Shown piece by piece: positions 1 through 12,307 of a stretch of 12,307 nt of DNA. The notes under the pieces were generated by a model. It did no database searches and had not been told where the DNA came from. It saw nothing but the letters and a program-made list of their open reading frames with translations. The position numbers and the translations under genes were made by a program. The DNA comes from Paracoccaceae bacterium (GTDB lineage Bacteria; Pseudomonadota; Alphaproteobacteria; Rhodobacterales; Rhodobacteraceae), in contig JALSGY010000406.1 in assembly GCA_026982515.1 (NCBI GenBank), forward strand, positions 1 to 12,307. The letters are read 5' to 3'. Each line of letters opens with the position of its first letter. The stretch's first letter is position 1.

Positions 1-100
1 ACAGCGCCTTCATTGCGGCATCGTTGAAGGTGAAGGCAGCCATGGATCCCATCATCAGCAGTGCGCCGCGCAGGTTGTCCGTAAGCGGTGGCATCAGCAT
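1..100 (-). CDS. DMT/EamA-type membrane transporter, N-terminal fragment (runs off window)
   Basis: Only the first 33 codons are present; the gene continues beyond position 1. The visible protein starts MLMPPLTDNLRGAL and then has a hydrophobic stretch (about residues 10-25) ending in an F-N-D-A-x-M-K pattern. That arrangement is what I would expect at the first membrane helix of drug/metabolite transporter (EamA, RhaT-like) permeases, which are inner-membrane proteins of about 300 residues with ten helices. The start is supported by a strong Shine-Dalgarno GGAGG (plus-strand 108-112) 7 nt before the ATG at 100; a second in-frame ATG at 94 is less well placed. It follows the glycosyltransferase stop by 19 nt and its SD lies in that gap, so the two are probably co-transcribed. 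The substrate cannot be inferred, and the family call rests on a short fragment. Confidence 0.6.
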   Translation of the reverse strand, partial: MLMPPLTDNLRGALLMMGSMAAFTFNDAAMKAL

Positions 101-119
101 GGAAATTCCTCCCGCCGGA

Positions 120-998
120 TCATCCCTCCGCCACCCGCTCGATGGCCCTGCGCACGGCCCTGTCGCTCACCCGACGCAGGCGCGGCATCCTGAAACTGAC
201 CATCATTCCGCGCGGATCCAAGAAGCGCTGGCCGCGCACCTGGCAGATCCCGGCCTGCAACGGCGATTTCCAGCCCAGGGAAATGACGCTACGTGCGGAA
301 GGGGAATACAGGCTGAGATGCAGGGCCGTTCCCTGCGGCCCTGCAAGATCCGTCAGATTACGCATCAGGGCGAACTGTTCATCGAGCGGCAATTCCTGAG
401 GATGCACGATTTCATAGCCGGCATCCCGAAACATCCCTTCAATTCGCCCCTCGTCCACCACGCGCGGTTTCGGCCACCGGCTGCGAGAAAGATAGACCTT
501 CTTCGGGCCGTCGATCCGCGGCATCTCCAGCCTGTCCAGCGCCTTCGTTATCCATGAGCAGTACGTGAATTTCCTCTCGAAGGGCGCCCTTGGGACAAGA
601 ACGTCCTCATACCCCGCCAATCGAGTAACGAATACGATCTGGTCTCTGGAGATACCAAGCTTCTCGAAGAAATAATCTTCGTGGGAACCCTTGAAAACCC
701 GCTTGAGAGTCCCGGGAGTTGGCAGGACGAAAAGAATCCTTCGCCGCGGGTGGGCCCGCAATGTCGGAGCGATGGCCACCAGATTGACAAGGGTTTCCGT
801 GATGAAATGCCCGAAACCTGGATAGTAGGCACCGGCGTAGATGTAGCCTTCGGGGAAGCGCTCCCGCGGCTCCGCCGGGGGTTGAATCTTTCGCGGACCC
901 ACCGGGAAGCGACTTCCATTGGAAATCAGGATCGGCCACAGTTCGAGCCTCCTGCCCTTGCCATCGAAGACACCCGAACGAACATAGCCCCAACGCAT
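120..998 (-). CDS. GT61 (DUF563) family glycosyltransferase
   Basis: Predicted 292-residue glycosyltransferase of the GT61/DUF563 group, which in bacteria often acts in capsule, exopolysaccharide or LPS assembly; acceptor and donor are unknown. Family-like blocks are Y-x-G-A-Y-Y-P-G-F-G-H-F-x-T-E-T-L at residues 54-70 (the G-H-F/W-x-x-E block), K-V-Y-L-S-R-S-R at 167-174, a helix resembling R-D-A-G-Y-E-I-V-H-P-Q-E-L at 191-203 and G-P-Q-G-T-A-L-H-L at 220-228. No signal peptide or membrane helix is seen, so a cytoplasmic or peripheral enzyme is likely. The 5' end is uncertain: the frame stays open to 1157 with upstream ATGs at 1052 and 1073, but those fall before or inside the rpoC terminator. 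I chose the first ATG after the terminator (998), although it has no recognisable SD. Family confidence is good; start confidence is low. Confidence 0.75.
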   Translation of the reverse strand: MRWGYVRSGVFDGKGRRLELWPILISNGSRFPVGPRKIQPPAEPRERFPEGYIYAGAYYPGFGHFITETLVNLVAIAPTLRAHPRRRILFVLPTPGTLKRVFKGSHEDYFFEKLGISRDQIVFVTRLAGYEDVLVPRAPFERKFTYCSWITKALDRLEMPRIDGPKKVYLSRSRWPKPRVVDEGRIEGMFRDAGYEIVHPQELPLDEQFALMRNLTDLAGPQGTALHLSLYSPSARSVISLGWKSPLQAGICQVRGQRFLDPRGMMVSFRMPRLRRVSDRAVRRAIERVAEG

Positions 999-1014
999 GT
1001 GCCGCGGCGGAATG

Positions 1015-1049
1015 AAAAAGAGGATGGGGTAATGTCTCACCCCATCCTC
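1015..1049 (-). terminator. rho-independent terminator after rpoC
   Basis: A perfect 11-bp inverted repeat (1020-1030 with 1039-1049, arm GAGGATGGGGT) encloses an 8-nt loop (1031-1038). In minus-strand RNA it is followed directly by five U residues (1019-1015). It begins 28 nt after the rpoC stop codon and has the classical stem plus U-tract layout, so it should end the rplJL-rpoBC transcript. It also lies inside the open reading frame that continues into the glycosyltransferase gene, which is why the longer glycosyltransferase starts were not preferred. Confidence 0.88.
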
Positions 1050-1077
1050 CATGGATGCTGCGCCTGCAGGCATGGCC

Positions 1078-5340
<4,263 letters not shown>

Positions 5341-5376
5341 CTTGCGTTCCTTGATACCGGGGGAAGGGGAAGGGAG

Positions 5377-5394
5377 GGGGCGCTGCGCGCGCCC

Positions 5395-5395
<1 letters not shown>
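5377..5395 (-). promoter_or_regulatory. GC hairpin in the rpoB-rpoC spacer
   Basis: A 7-bp all-GC inverted repeat (5377-5383 with 5389-5395) and a 5-nt loop sit exactly at the rpoB stop codon; the arm reaches into the TAG. In RNA it is followed by a pyrimidine-rich run and then the rpoC SD at 5352-5348, not by a U-tract, so it is not a normal terminator. It could insulate or stabilise the message or slow ribosomes leaving rpoB. The structure is seen directly; any function is inference. Confidence 0.5.
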
Positions 5396-9531
<4,136 letters not shown>

Positions 9532-9539
9532 GCGCGTTG

Positions 9540-9547
9540 TCACCTTT
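9540..9547 (-). promoter_or_regulatory. rpoB ribosome binding site (decides the start)
   Basis: The RNA reads AAAGGUGA 8 nt before the ATG at 9531. It matches the anti-SD extended on the GGUGA side. The upstream in-frame GTG at 9543 lies inside this motif, so it would have no properly spaced SD of its own. This favours the 1378-residue product. Confidence 0.65.
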
Positions 9548-9567
9548 CATTTTCGCAAGCGCACCAG

Positions 9568-9603
9568 CCGCCGGGGCCACGGCGGTACGCCCTCGAAAGA
9601 GGG
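9568..9603 (-). promoter_or_regulatory. two small hairpins just upstream of rpoB
   Basis: Two adjacent perfect inverted repeats: 9568-9573 with 9580-9585 (6 bp, all GC, 6-nt loop) and 9590-9594 with 9599-9603 (5 bp, 4-nt loop). Neither is followed by a U-tract, so they are not terminators. They add to the heavily folded rplL-rpoB spacer and lie within about 60 nt of the rpoB start, with the rpoB SD left outside the stems. Function unknown; short GC hairpins occur by chance in GC-rich DNA. Confidence 0.35.
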
Positions 9604-9650
9604 GGTTGCGGATCCATTCCCGCAAGCCGTCCCACCGGCCTGCTCCCGAT

Positions 9651-9707
9651 CCGAACCTCTCCCGGGAAAGAGCCCTGCCACGAAGGCCCTTTCCAAGACA
9701 GGTTCGG
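9651..9707 (-). promoter_or_regulatory. long imperfect hairpin in rplL-rpoB spacer, possible RNase III target
   Basis: Outer arms of 8 bp (9651-9658 with 9700-9707, CCGAACCT/AGGTTCGG) enclose a second 6-bp stem (9665-9670 with 9689-9694) and a small 3-bp inner stem (9677-9679 with 9685-9687). The result is an extended interrupted duplex. In E. coli the rplL-rpoB spacer carries an RNase III cleavage hairpin; this element has the same position and general shape. The pairing is visible in the sequence; processing by RNase III is inference from position. Confidence 0.45.
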
Positions 9708-9732
9708 CTGAGCCCGGTTTTCCGGGCTCAGC
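9707..9732 (-). terminator. candidate attenuator between rplL and rpoB
   Basis: A perfect 11-bp stem (9707-9717 with 9722-9732, arm GCTGAGCCCGG) closes on a 4-nt loop, 36 nt past the rplL stop. In RNA it is followed by CGAACCUGUCUUGG, so there is no U-tract and it should not terminate efficiently alone. In E. coli an attenuator at this place lowers rpoBC transcription relative to rplJL, so that far more L7/L12 is made than polymerase subunits. This hairpin is the best local candidate for that job, as a partial or factor-assisted terminator or as a 3' stabiliser of processed rplJL mRNA. Confidence 0.5.
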
Positions 9733-9747
9733 CTGCTGTATTTCCGC

Positions 9748-9761
9748 GGGCCTTTCGGCCC
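9748..9761 (-). promoter_or_regulatory. GNRA-tetraloop hairpin right after rplL
   Basis: The RNA folds as GGGCC-GAAA-GGCCC: 9761-9757 pairs with 9752-9748 around a GAAA loop, starting 6 nt after the rplL stop codon. A GNRA loop on a GC stem is very stable and can protect mRNA 3' ends. No U-tract follows. The structure is clear; its role is not known. Confidence 0.4.
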
Positions 9762-9767
9762 CGATGC

Positions 9768-10148
9768 TCAGGCCAGCTCGACCTCGGCGCCAGCCGCTTC
9801 CAGCTTGGCCTTGACCTCTTCGGCCTCTTCCTTGGTGACGCCTTCCTTGATCTTGCCACCCGATTCGACCAGCTCCTTGGCCTCCTTCAGGCCCAGGCCG
9901 GTGAGGCTGCGCACTTCCTTGATCACGTTGATCTTGGAGGCGCCGGGCGATTTCAGCACCACGTCGAATTCGGTCTTCTCCTCGGCTGCGCCACCAGCGG
10001 CCTCGCCACCGGCCGGGCCGGCCACCATCACGGCGCCGCCTGCGGCGGGCTCGATGCCGTATTCTTCCTTGAGGATGTTTTTCAGTTCCTGGGCTTCGAG
10101 AAGGGTCAGACCCACGATCTCTTCAGCAAGTTTCTTCAGATCAGCCAT
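9768..10148 (-). CDS. rplL: 50S ribosomal protein L7/L12
   Basis: Stalk protein of the large ribosomal subunit, 126 residues (family about 120-130). It is present in several copies per ribosome, bound through L10, and recruits translational GTPases. The N-terminal dimerisation and L10-binding helices cover about residues 1-32 (M-A-D-L-K-K-L-A-E-E-I-V). An Ala/Gly-rich flexible hinge spans about 34-56. The C-terminal factor-binding domain runs from F-D-V-V-L at 61 to the end and includes the K-I-N-V-I-K-E-V-R helix (72-80) and G-L-G-L-K-E-A-K (84-91). The leader to the ATG has a tandem AACGGAA-AACGGAA motif instead of a strong SD. It lies 69 nt after rplJ. The stop is TGA, followed by the structured rpoB spacer. 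Confidence 0.98.
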   Translation of the reverse strand: MADLKKLAEEIVGLTLLEAQELKNILKEEYGIEPAAGGAVMVAGPAGGEAAGGAAEEKTEFDVVLKSPGASKINVIKEVRSLTGLGLKEAKELVESGGKIKEGVTKEEAEEVKAKLEAAGAEVELA

Positions 10149-10217
10149 TTTCCGTTTTCCGTTCTTTCAGATGTGTTCCAACGCGAGAGGTTCAACCCCG
10201 CGCAGATCCTTCGGTTG

Positions 10218-10733
10218 CTATGCGGCAGCCTTGTCCTCGATGGTGGAAAGGATGCCCGCGATGTTCGAAGCAGGTGCGCCAATGGCCCCGGCGATGTTGG
10301 AAGCGGGCGCGCCGATGCAGGCCGCGATCGAAGCGATAAGCTCGTCACGCGAGGGCATCTTGGCGACAGCTTTCACACCGTCGACGTCCAGAGCCGTGCC
10401 GGCCATCACGCCGCCGAGGATCACGAGCTTGTCGTTCTCCCTGGCATAGGCGTCGACGACCTTGGCCGCGGCCACCGGATCTTCGGAAAAGGCCAGTACG
10501 GTCATCCCCTTGAGAAGGTCGGCGATCGGTTCGCTCGGCGTTCCCTCAAGGGCGATCTTGGCGAGCCTGTTCTTGGCAACGCGGATGGATCCGCCCGCTT
10601 CACGCATTTGCGCGCGCAGATCCTGCATTTCCGCAACTGTCAGACCTGCGTAGTGTGCAACCACGACCACGCCAGAGCTTTCGAAGATCTGGCCGAGTTC
10701 CTCGACCACTTTCTCTTTCCGGGCTCTATCCAC
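10218..10733 (-). CDS. rplJ: 50S ribosomal protein L10
   Basis: Base of the L7/L12 stalk, 171 residues. The N-terminal domain binds 23S rRNA and the C-terminal helix carries L7/L12 dimers. Typical stretches are E-K-V-V-E-E-L near the N-terminus, V-V-V-A-H-Y-A-G-L-T, I-R-V-A-K-N-R-L-A, and a C-terminal L12-binding segment ending I-L-S-T-I-E-D-K-A-A-A. The start is a GTG at 10733, chosen because the protein then begins M-D-R-A-R-K-E-K-V-V as in relatives and GGAG (10741-10744) lies 7 nt upstream. The frame stays open to an ATG at 10862, but that extension (N-N-T-S-W-G-A...) does not look like L10 and overlaps leader structures. An 11-residue sequence is repeated at 140-150 and 151-161. It is first in the operon, 69 nt before rplL; L10-(L12)n autoregulation through the leader is likely by analogy. 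Confidence 0.97.
   Translation of the reverse strand: MDRARKEKVVEELGQIFESSGVVVVAHYAGLTVAEMQDLRAQMREAGGSIRVAKNRLAKIALEGTPSEPIADLLKGMTVLAFSEDPVAAAKVVDAYARENDKLVILGGVMAGTALDVDGVKAVAKMPSRDELIASIAACIGAPASNIAGAIGAPASNIAGILSTIEDKAAA
10258..10320 (-). repeat. 33-bp-period tandem repeat inside rplJ
   Basis: Two near-identical 30-bp copies (10258-10287 and 10291-10320) are offset by 33 bp. They encode I-G-A-P-A-S-N-I-A-G twice, L10 residues 140-149 and 151-160. Most DNA differences are at third codon positions, so the peptide is conserved while the DNA has drifted; this argues for an old duplication under selection. It sits in the region before or within the L7/L12-binding C-terminal helix. Confidence 0.8.
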
Positions 10734-10737
10734 AGTG

Positions 10738-10750
10738 CTACTCCAAGTAG
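10738..10750 (-). promoter_or_regulatory. hairpin sequestering the rplJ Shine-Dalgarno
   Basis: The RNA reads CUACU-UGG-AGUAG, a perfect 5-bp stem with a 3-nt loop. The rplJ SD (GGAG, 10744-10741) is split between loop and descending arm, and the stem ends 4 nt before the GTG. Folding would hide the SD and opening it would expose it, a layout suited to translational feedback. The small stem alone is only modestly stable. Confidence 0.5.
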
Positions 10751-10751
10751 T

Positions 10752-10767
10752 GGAGGTGTGACCCTCC
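10752..10767 (-). promoter_or_regulatory. leader hairpin adjoining the rplJ SD hairpin
   Basis: GGAGG (RNA, 10767-10763) pairs with CCUCC (10756-10752) around a 6-nt loop. It directly abuts the SD-covering hairpin, so the two could stack. The ACCUCC arm could also pair with purine-rich SD-like sequence, and a further ACCUCCU at 10853-10847 could pair with the GGAGG arm, so alternative folds are possible. Confidence 0.4.
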
Positions 10768-10785
10768 GGCTCTTCATGCTGCCGG

Positions 10786-10811
10786 GTATGGTCCCGGCAT
10801 CGGGTCCATAC
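10786..10811 (-). promoter_or_regulatory. rplJ leader central hairpin with internal A-A mismatch
   Basis: The RNA reads GUAUGG-A-CCCG-AUGC-CGGG-A-CCAUAC: a 6-bp stem (10811-10806 with 10791-10786), one A-A mismatch, a 4-bp stem (10804-10801 with 10796-10793) and a 4-nt loop. This is the most regular structure in the leader and the best candidate for a protein-binding element upstream of rplJ. L10 binding is inferred from position only. Confidence 0.5.
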
Positions 10812-10917
10812 GGGTCCTTCGCAATCTCGCCCCGGGGAAGCGCCCCAGGAGGTATTGTTCATTTCCCGTCTACGGCAGGAATTACGGCTTGCGCCACCCG
10901 CCGTCTTGGACGAATCA

Positions 10918-10949
10918 CGCAGGCCGCCCGAATCCCCGAACGACCTGCG
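10918..10949 (-). promoter_or_regulatory. 9-bp hairpin at the predicted 5' end of the rplJ transcript
   Basis: RNA CGCAGGUCG (10949-10941) pairs with CGGCCUGCG (10926-10918), nine pairs including one G-U, around a 14-nt loop. If the promoter below is right, transcription starts within a few bases of this stem, making it a 5'-terminal hairpin of the kind that protects mRNA from decay. No U-tract follows, so it is not a terminator. Confidence 0.4.
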
Positions 10950-10956
10950 CCCGCGC

Positions 10957-10985
10957 CTATTAGGAGGTTTGCCGGGAAATGTGAA
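10957..10985 (-). promoter_or_regulatory. candidate promoter for rplJL-rpoBC
   Basis: A -35 like box TTCACA (10985-10980, five of six to TTGACA) is followed after exactly 17 nt by TAATAG (10962-10957), a weak -10 match (three of six). A GC-rich discriminator follows, as in stringently controlled ribosomal promoters. It sits immediately past the pmtA terminator, where a promoter for the ribosomal/polymerase operon is needed. The expected transcription start is near 10950. Sequence support is moderate; position is the stronger argument. Confidence 0.35.
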
Positions 10986-10988
10986 GGG

Positions 10989-11019
10989 AAAAATGCGCCT
11001 CTCCCGTCAGGGCAGGCGC
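10989..11019 (-). terminator. rho-independent terminator at the end of pmtA
   Basis: RNA GCGCCU (11019-11014) pairs with AGGCGC (11000-10995). An inner CCC/GGG pairing holds the pmtA stop codon in the loop region. One A and then five U residues (10993-10989) follow. The stop codon lies inside the hairpin, so the last codons of pmtA double as the terminator arm. It separates the lipid genes from the rplJ operon. Confidence 0.7.
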
Positions 11020-11630
11020 TTTTCCATCAGCAGGAAGGTCATCAGCCCCAAGGGCGGCCAGGGGCGGCGTTCCACCACCTGCAGGCTGTCCTCGCCCAGC
11101 ACCCGCCCGATCTCGAAATCCGAATGCCAGCCGAGGATGTTTTCCAGTGGTGCGGCCAACCGCTCGATGGCCGCCAGAAGGCCCTTTTCGCGGGCAAAAT
11201 GGTTGGTGATCAGAACCTTTCCGCCGGGTCTGCAGACACGGGCCATCTCAGCCACCACGCGCTCGGGCTCGGGCACCACCGAGACAAGGTGCATGGCCAC
11301 CACCATGTCGAAGTGATCATCGGGATAATCCAGGATGCGCGCATCCATCTGGCGCAGCTCCTTCACCTGGACAAGCCCCTTCTCGCGCACCTTGGCGCGG
11401 GCCTTTTCCAGCATCTCTTCGCTGAAATCGATACCACAGACCCGCACATGCGGCGCATAATGGGGCAGCGCCAGCCCGGTTCCGACCCCGACTTCCAGCA
11501 CGTTGTGCGCCCCGCTTTCGTTGACGAAGCGCACCGCGCGGCGGCGGCCGCGGTTGGTGACCGCCCCGAAAGTCTGATCGTAGAACAGCGCCCAGCGGGC
11601 ATAGGACGTGCGGACCGCCTCAATTTCCAT
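11007..11630 (-). CDS. pmtA: SAM-dependent methyltransferase, phosphatidylethanolamine N-methyltransferase type
   Basis: A 207-residue class I methyltransferase resembling the soluble Rhodobacter-type PmtA (about 200 residues). PmtA adds three methyl groups from S-adenosylmethionine to phosphatidylethanolamine to give phosphatidylcholine at the inner face of the membrane. Motif I, V-L-E-V-G-V-G-T-G-L, is at 44-53; the acidic end of strand 2 is in C-G-I-D-F-S (65-70); the motif IV-like F-D-M-V-V-A-M-H-L is at 107-115; R-P-G-G-K-V-L-I is at 134-141. The N-terminal Y-x-x-W-A-x-x-Y-D element fits the family. There is no membrane helix. The ATG at 11630 has GGAGG (11636-11640) 5 nt upstream and overlaps the end of pssA by 11 nt, implying translational coupling. 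The neighbouring pssA, which makes the phosphatidylserine precursor, supports the lipid role. A ubiquinone/menaquinone-type methyltransferase is the main alternative. Confidence 0.85.
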   Translation of the reverse strand: MEIEAVRTSYARWALFYDQTFGAVTNRGRRRAVRFVNESGAHNVLEVGVGTGLALPHYAPHVRVCGIDFSEEMLEKARAKVREKGLVQVKELRQMDARILDYPDDHFDMVVAMHLVSVVPEPERVVAEMARVCRPGGKVLITNHFAREKGLLAAIERLAAPLENILGWHSDFEIGRVLGEDSLQVVERRPWPPLGLMTFLLMEKRLP

Positions 11631-12307
11631 CTTTTCCTCCCTTGCGCCCCCCCGCGGCAGAGCGGACCAGGCTGCGGATCACCAGCAGCACATAGGCCAG
11701 GCTGAGCAGGGCCAGCGTCTGCCAAGGATAGCTCAGCAATGCCGCACCGGCAAAAGCGATGCCGACGATGAAGTACTTGGCATTGGGCCGCGAGATCCTG
11801 GCCCTCTTGAACGAGGGCGTGGGGATCCGGCTGATCAGCAGGAAGCCCACGAAAATCATGTTCAGGCTGATCAGCCAGCCGGGCAGGATGGGCATCTCGG
11901 ACACCGAAAACGAGACGAACATCGGCAGCATCGCCAGCATCGCCCCGGCCGGGGCGGGCACGCCGACGAAATCTCCGCAGGCGCCGGTTTCGCCGTCTCC
12001 GGCGCTCTGGGCACGGTTGTCGATGTTGAAGCGCGCAAGCCGCAGGACGCAGGCCACGGAATAGATCAGCACGGCGATCCAACCCTCCCGTGGCATGTCC
12101 TGCAGGGCCCAGAAATAGACCAGCAGCGCCGGCGCAACGCCGAAATTCAGGAAATCACCCAGGGAGTCCAGCTCCGCCCCGATCTTGGAGTCGCTCTTGA
12201 GCATCCGCGCCAGGCGACCGTCGAGCCCATCGAGCACCGCCGCCAGCACGATCAGCAGCACCGCCAGCGCGAAGTCGCCATGGAAGCCTAAGCGGATCGC
12301 GGTGAGC
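11620..12307 (-). CDS. pssA: CDP-diacylglycerol--serine O-phosphatidyltransferase, C-terminal 228 residues (5' end outside window)
   Basis: Integral membrane enzyme that condenses CDP-diacylglycerol with serine to give phosphatidylserine, the precursor of phosphatidylethanolamine. The frame is open to the right edge; its visible beginning (L-T-A-I-R-L-G-F) is typical of sequence after the first helices, so only a short N-terminal part is missing. The full CDP-alcohol phosphatidyltransferase motif D-x2-D-G-x2-A-R-x8-G-x3-D-x3-D is present at visible residues 26-51, with all aspartates intact. Several hydrophobic helices follow, and the C-terminus is basic (G-R-K-G-G-K). Phosphatidylglycerophosphate synthase shares the motif, but the sequence around it and the pmtA neighbour favour PssA. 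It ends in TGA at 11620, inside the start of pmtA; the pmtA SD lies in its last codons. Confidence 0.88.
   Translation of the reverse strand, partial: LTAIRLGFHGDFALAVLLIVLAAVLDGLDGRLARMLKSDSKIGAELDSLGDFLNFGVAPALLVYFWALQDMPREGWIAVLIYSVACVLRLARFNIDNRAQSAGDGETGACGDFVGVPAPAGAMLAMLPMFVSFSVSEMPILPGWLISLNMIFVGFLLISRIPTPSFKRARISRPNAKYFIVGIAFAGAALLSYPWQTLALLSLAYVLLVIRSLVRSAAGGRKGGKDGN

Larger units (their letters stand above)
10734..10950 (-). promoter_or_regulatory. rplJ 5' leader, probable L10-type autoregulatory region
   Basis: About 215 nt of non-coding sequence between the candidate promoter and the rplJ GTG. It contains, in transcription order: a 9-bp hairpin (10949-10918), a weak GGGG/CCCC hairpin (10846-10834), a 6+4-bp hairpin with one internal mismatch (10811-10786), a 5-bp hairpin (10767-10752), and a 5-bp hairpin covering the SD (10750-10738). 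Long leaders bound by L10-L7/L12 regulate rplJ in several bacteria. This stretch has the right place and complexity, but I cannot match it to a named covariance model by eye. Confidence 0.5.

Noticed and set aside
10734..10862. N-terminal extension of L10 from an ATG at 10862
   Set aside because: It adds 43 residues unlike L10, has no good SD and covers leader hairpins. The GTG at 10733 gives the normal L10 start with a well-spaced SD.
9537..11705. A 722-codon open frame on the plus strand opposite rplL, rplJ and pmtA
   Set aside because: It is antisense to three recognised genes and their spacers, and its translation shows no domain.

Overview
This is a 12.3 kb window of GC-rich DNA in which every convincing gene lies on the minus strand, so transcription runs from high to low coordinates. 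Its core is rplJ-rplL-rpoB-rpoC: ribosomal proteins L10 and L7/L12 and RNA polymerase beta and beta'. The RpoB, RpoC, L10 and PmtA-type sequences look alphaproteobacterial, most likely Rhodobacterales (Rhodobacter/Roseobacter-like). That placement rests on recognising protein sequence, not on a database search.

In transcription order: (1) 12307-11620, the 3' part of a CDP-diacylglycerol--serine O-phosphatidyltransferase gene (pssA). It overlaps by 11 nt (2) 11630-11007, a class I SAM-dependent methyltransferase of the bacterial phosphatidylethanolamine N-methyltransferase type (pmtA). Together they suggest a phosphatidylserine-to-phosphatidylcholine lipid operon, closed by an intrinsic terminator (11019-10989). 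(3) 10985-10734, a candidate promoter followed by a leader of about 215 nt with several hairpins; the last one buries the rplJ Shine-Dalgarno sequence. (4) rplJ (GTG start, 10733-10218) and rplL (10148-9768). (5) A 236-nt rplL-rpoB spacer containing at least five inverted repeats, in the position of the attenuator and RNase III site of the E. coli beta operon. (6) rpoB (9531-5395), a 54-nt spacer with a GC hairpin, and rpoC (5340-1078). (7) A strong intrinsic terminator (1049-1015). (8) A GT61/DUF563-family glycosyltransferase gene (998-120, start uncertain), then 19 nt later the first 33 codons of a DMT/EamA-type transporter gene running off the left edge.

The neighbourhood is unusual in one respect. 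rplJL-rpoBC is normally preceded by rplKA and followed by rpsL/rpsG/fusA/tuf. Here lipid-synthesis genes lie upstream, and a glycosyltransferase plus a transporter lie downstream, with terminators on both sides. The beta operon therefore appears to be a self-contained transcription unit.

I see no mobile element, CRISPR array, tRNA, rRNA or novel defence-like system. The protein-coding content is ordinary housekeeping. The points worth a second look are RNA-level: the SD-sequestering rplJ leader, the densely folded rplL-rpoB spacer, and the rpoC terminator embedded in the extended reading frame of the downstream glycosyltransferase. The very long open frames on the plus strand opposite rpoB and rpoC are composition shadows.
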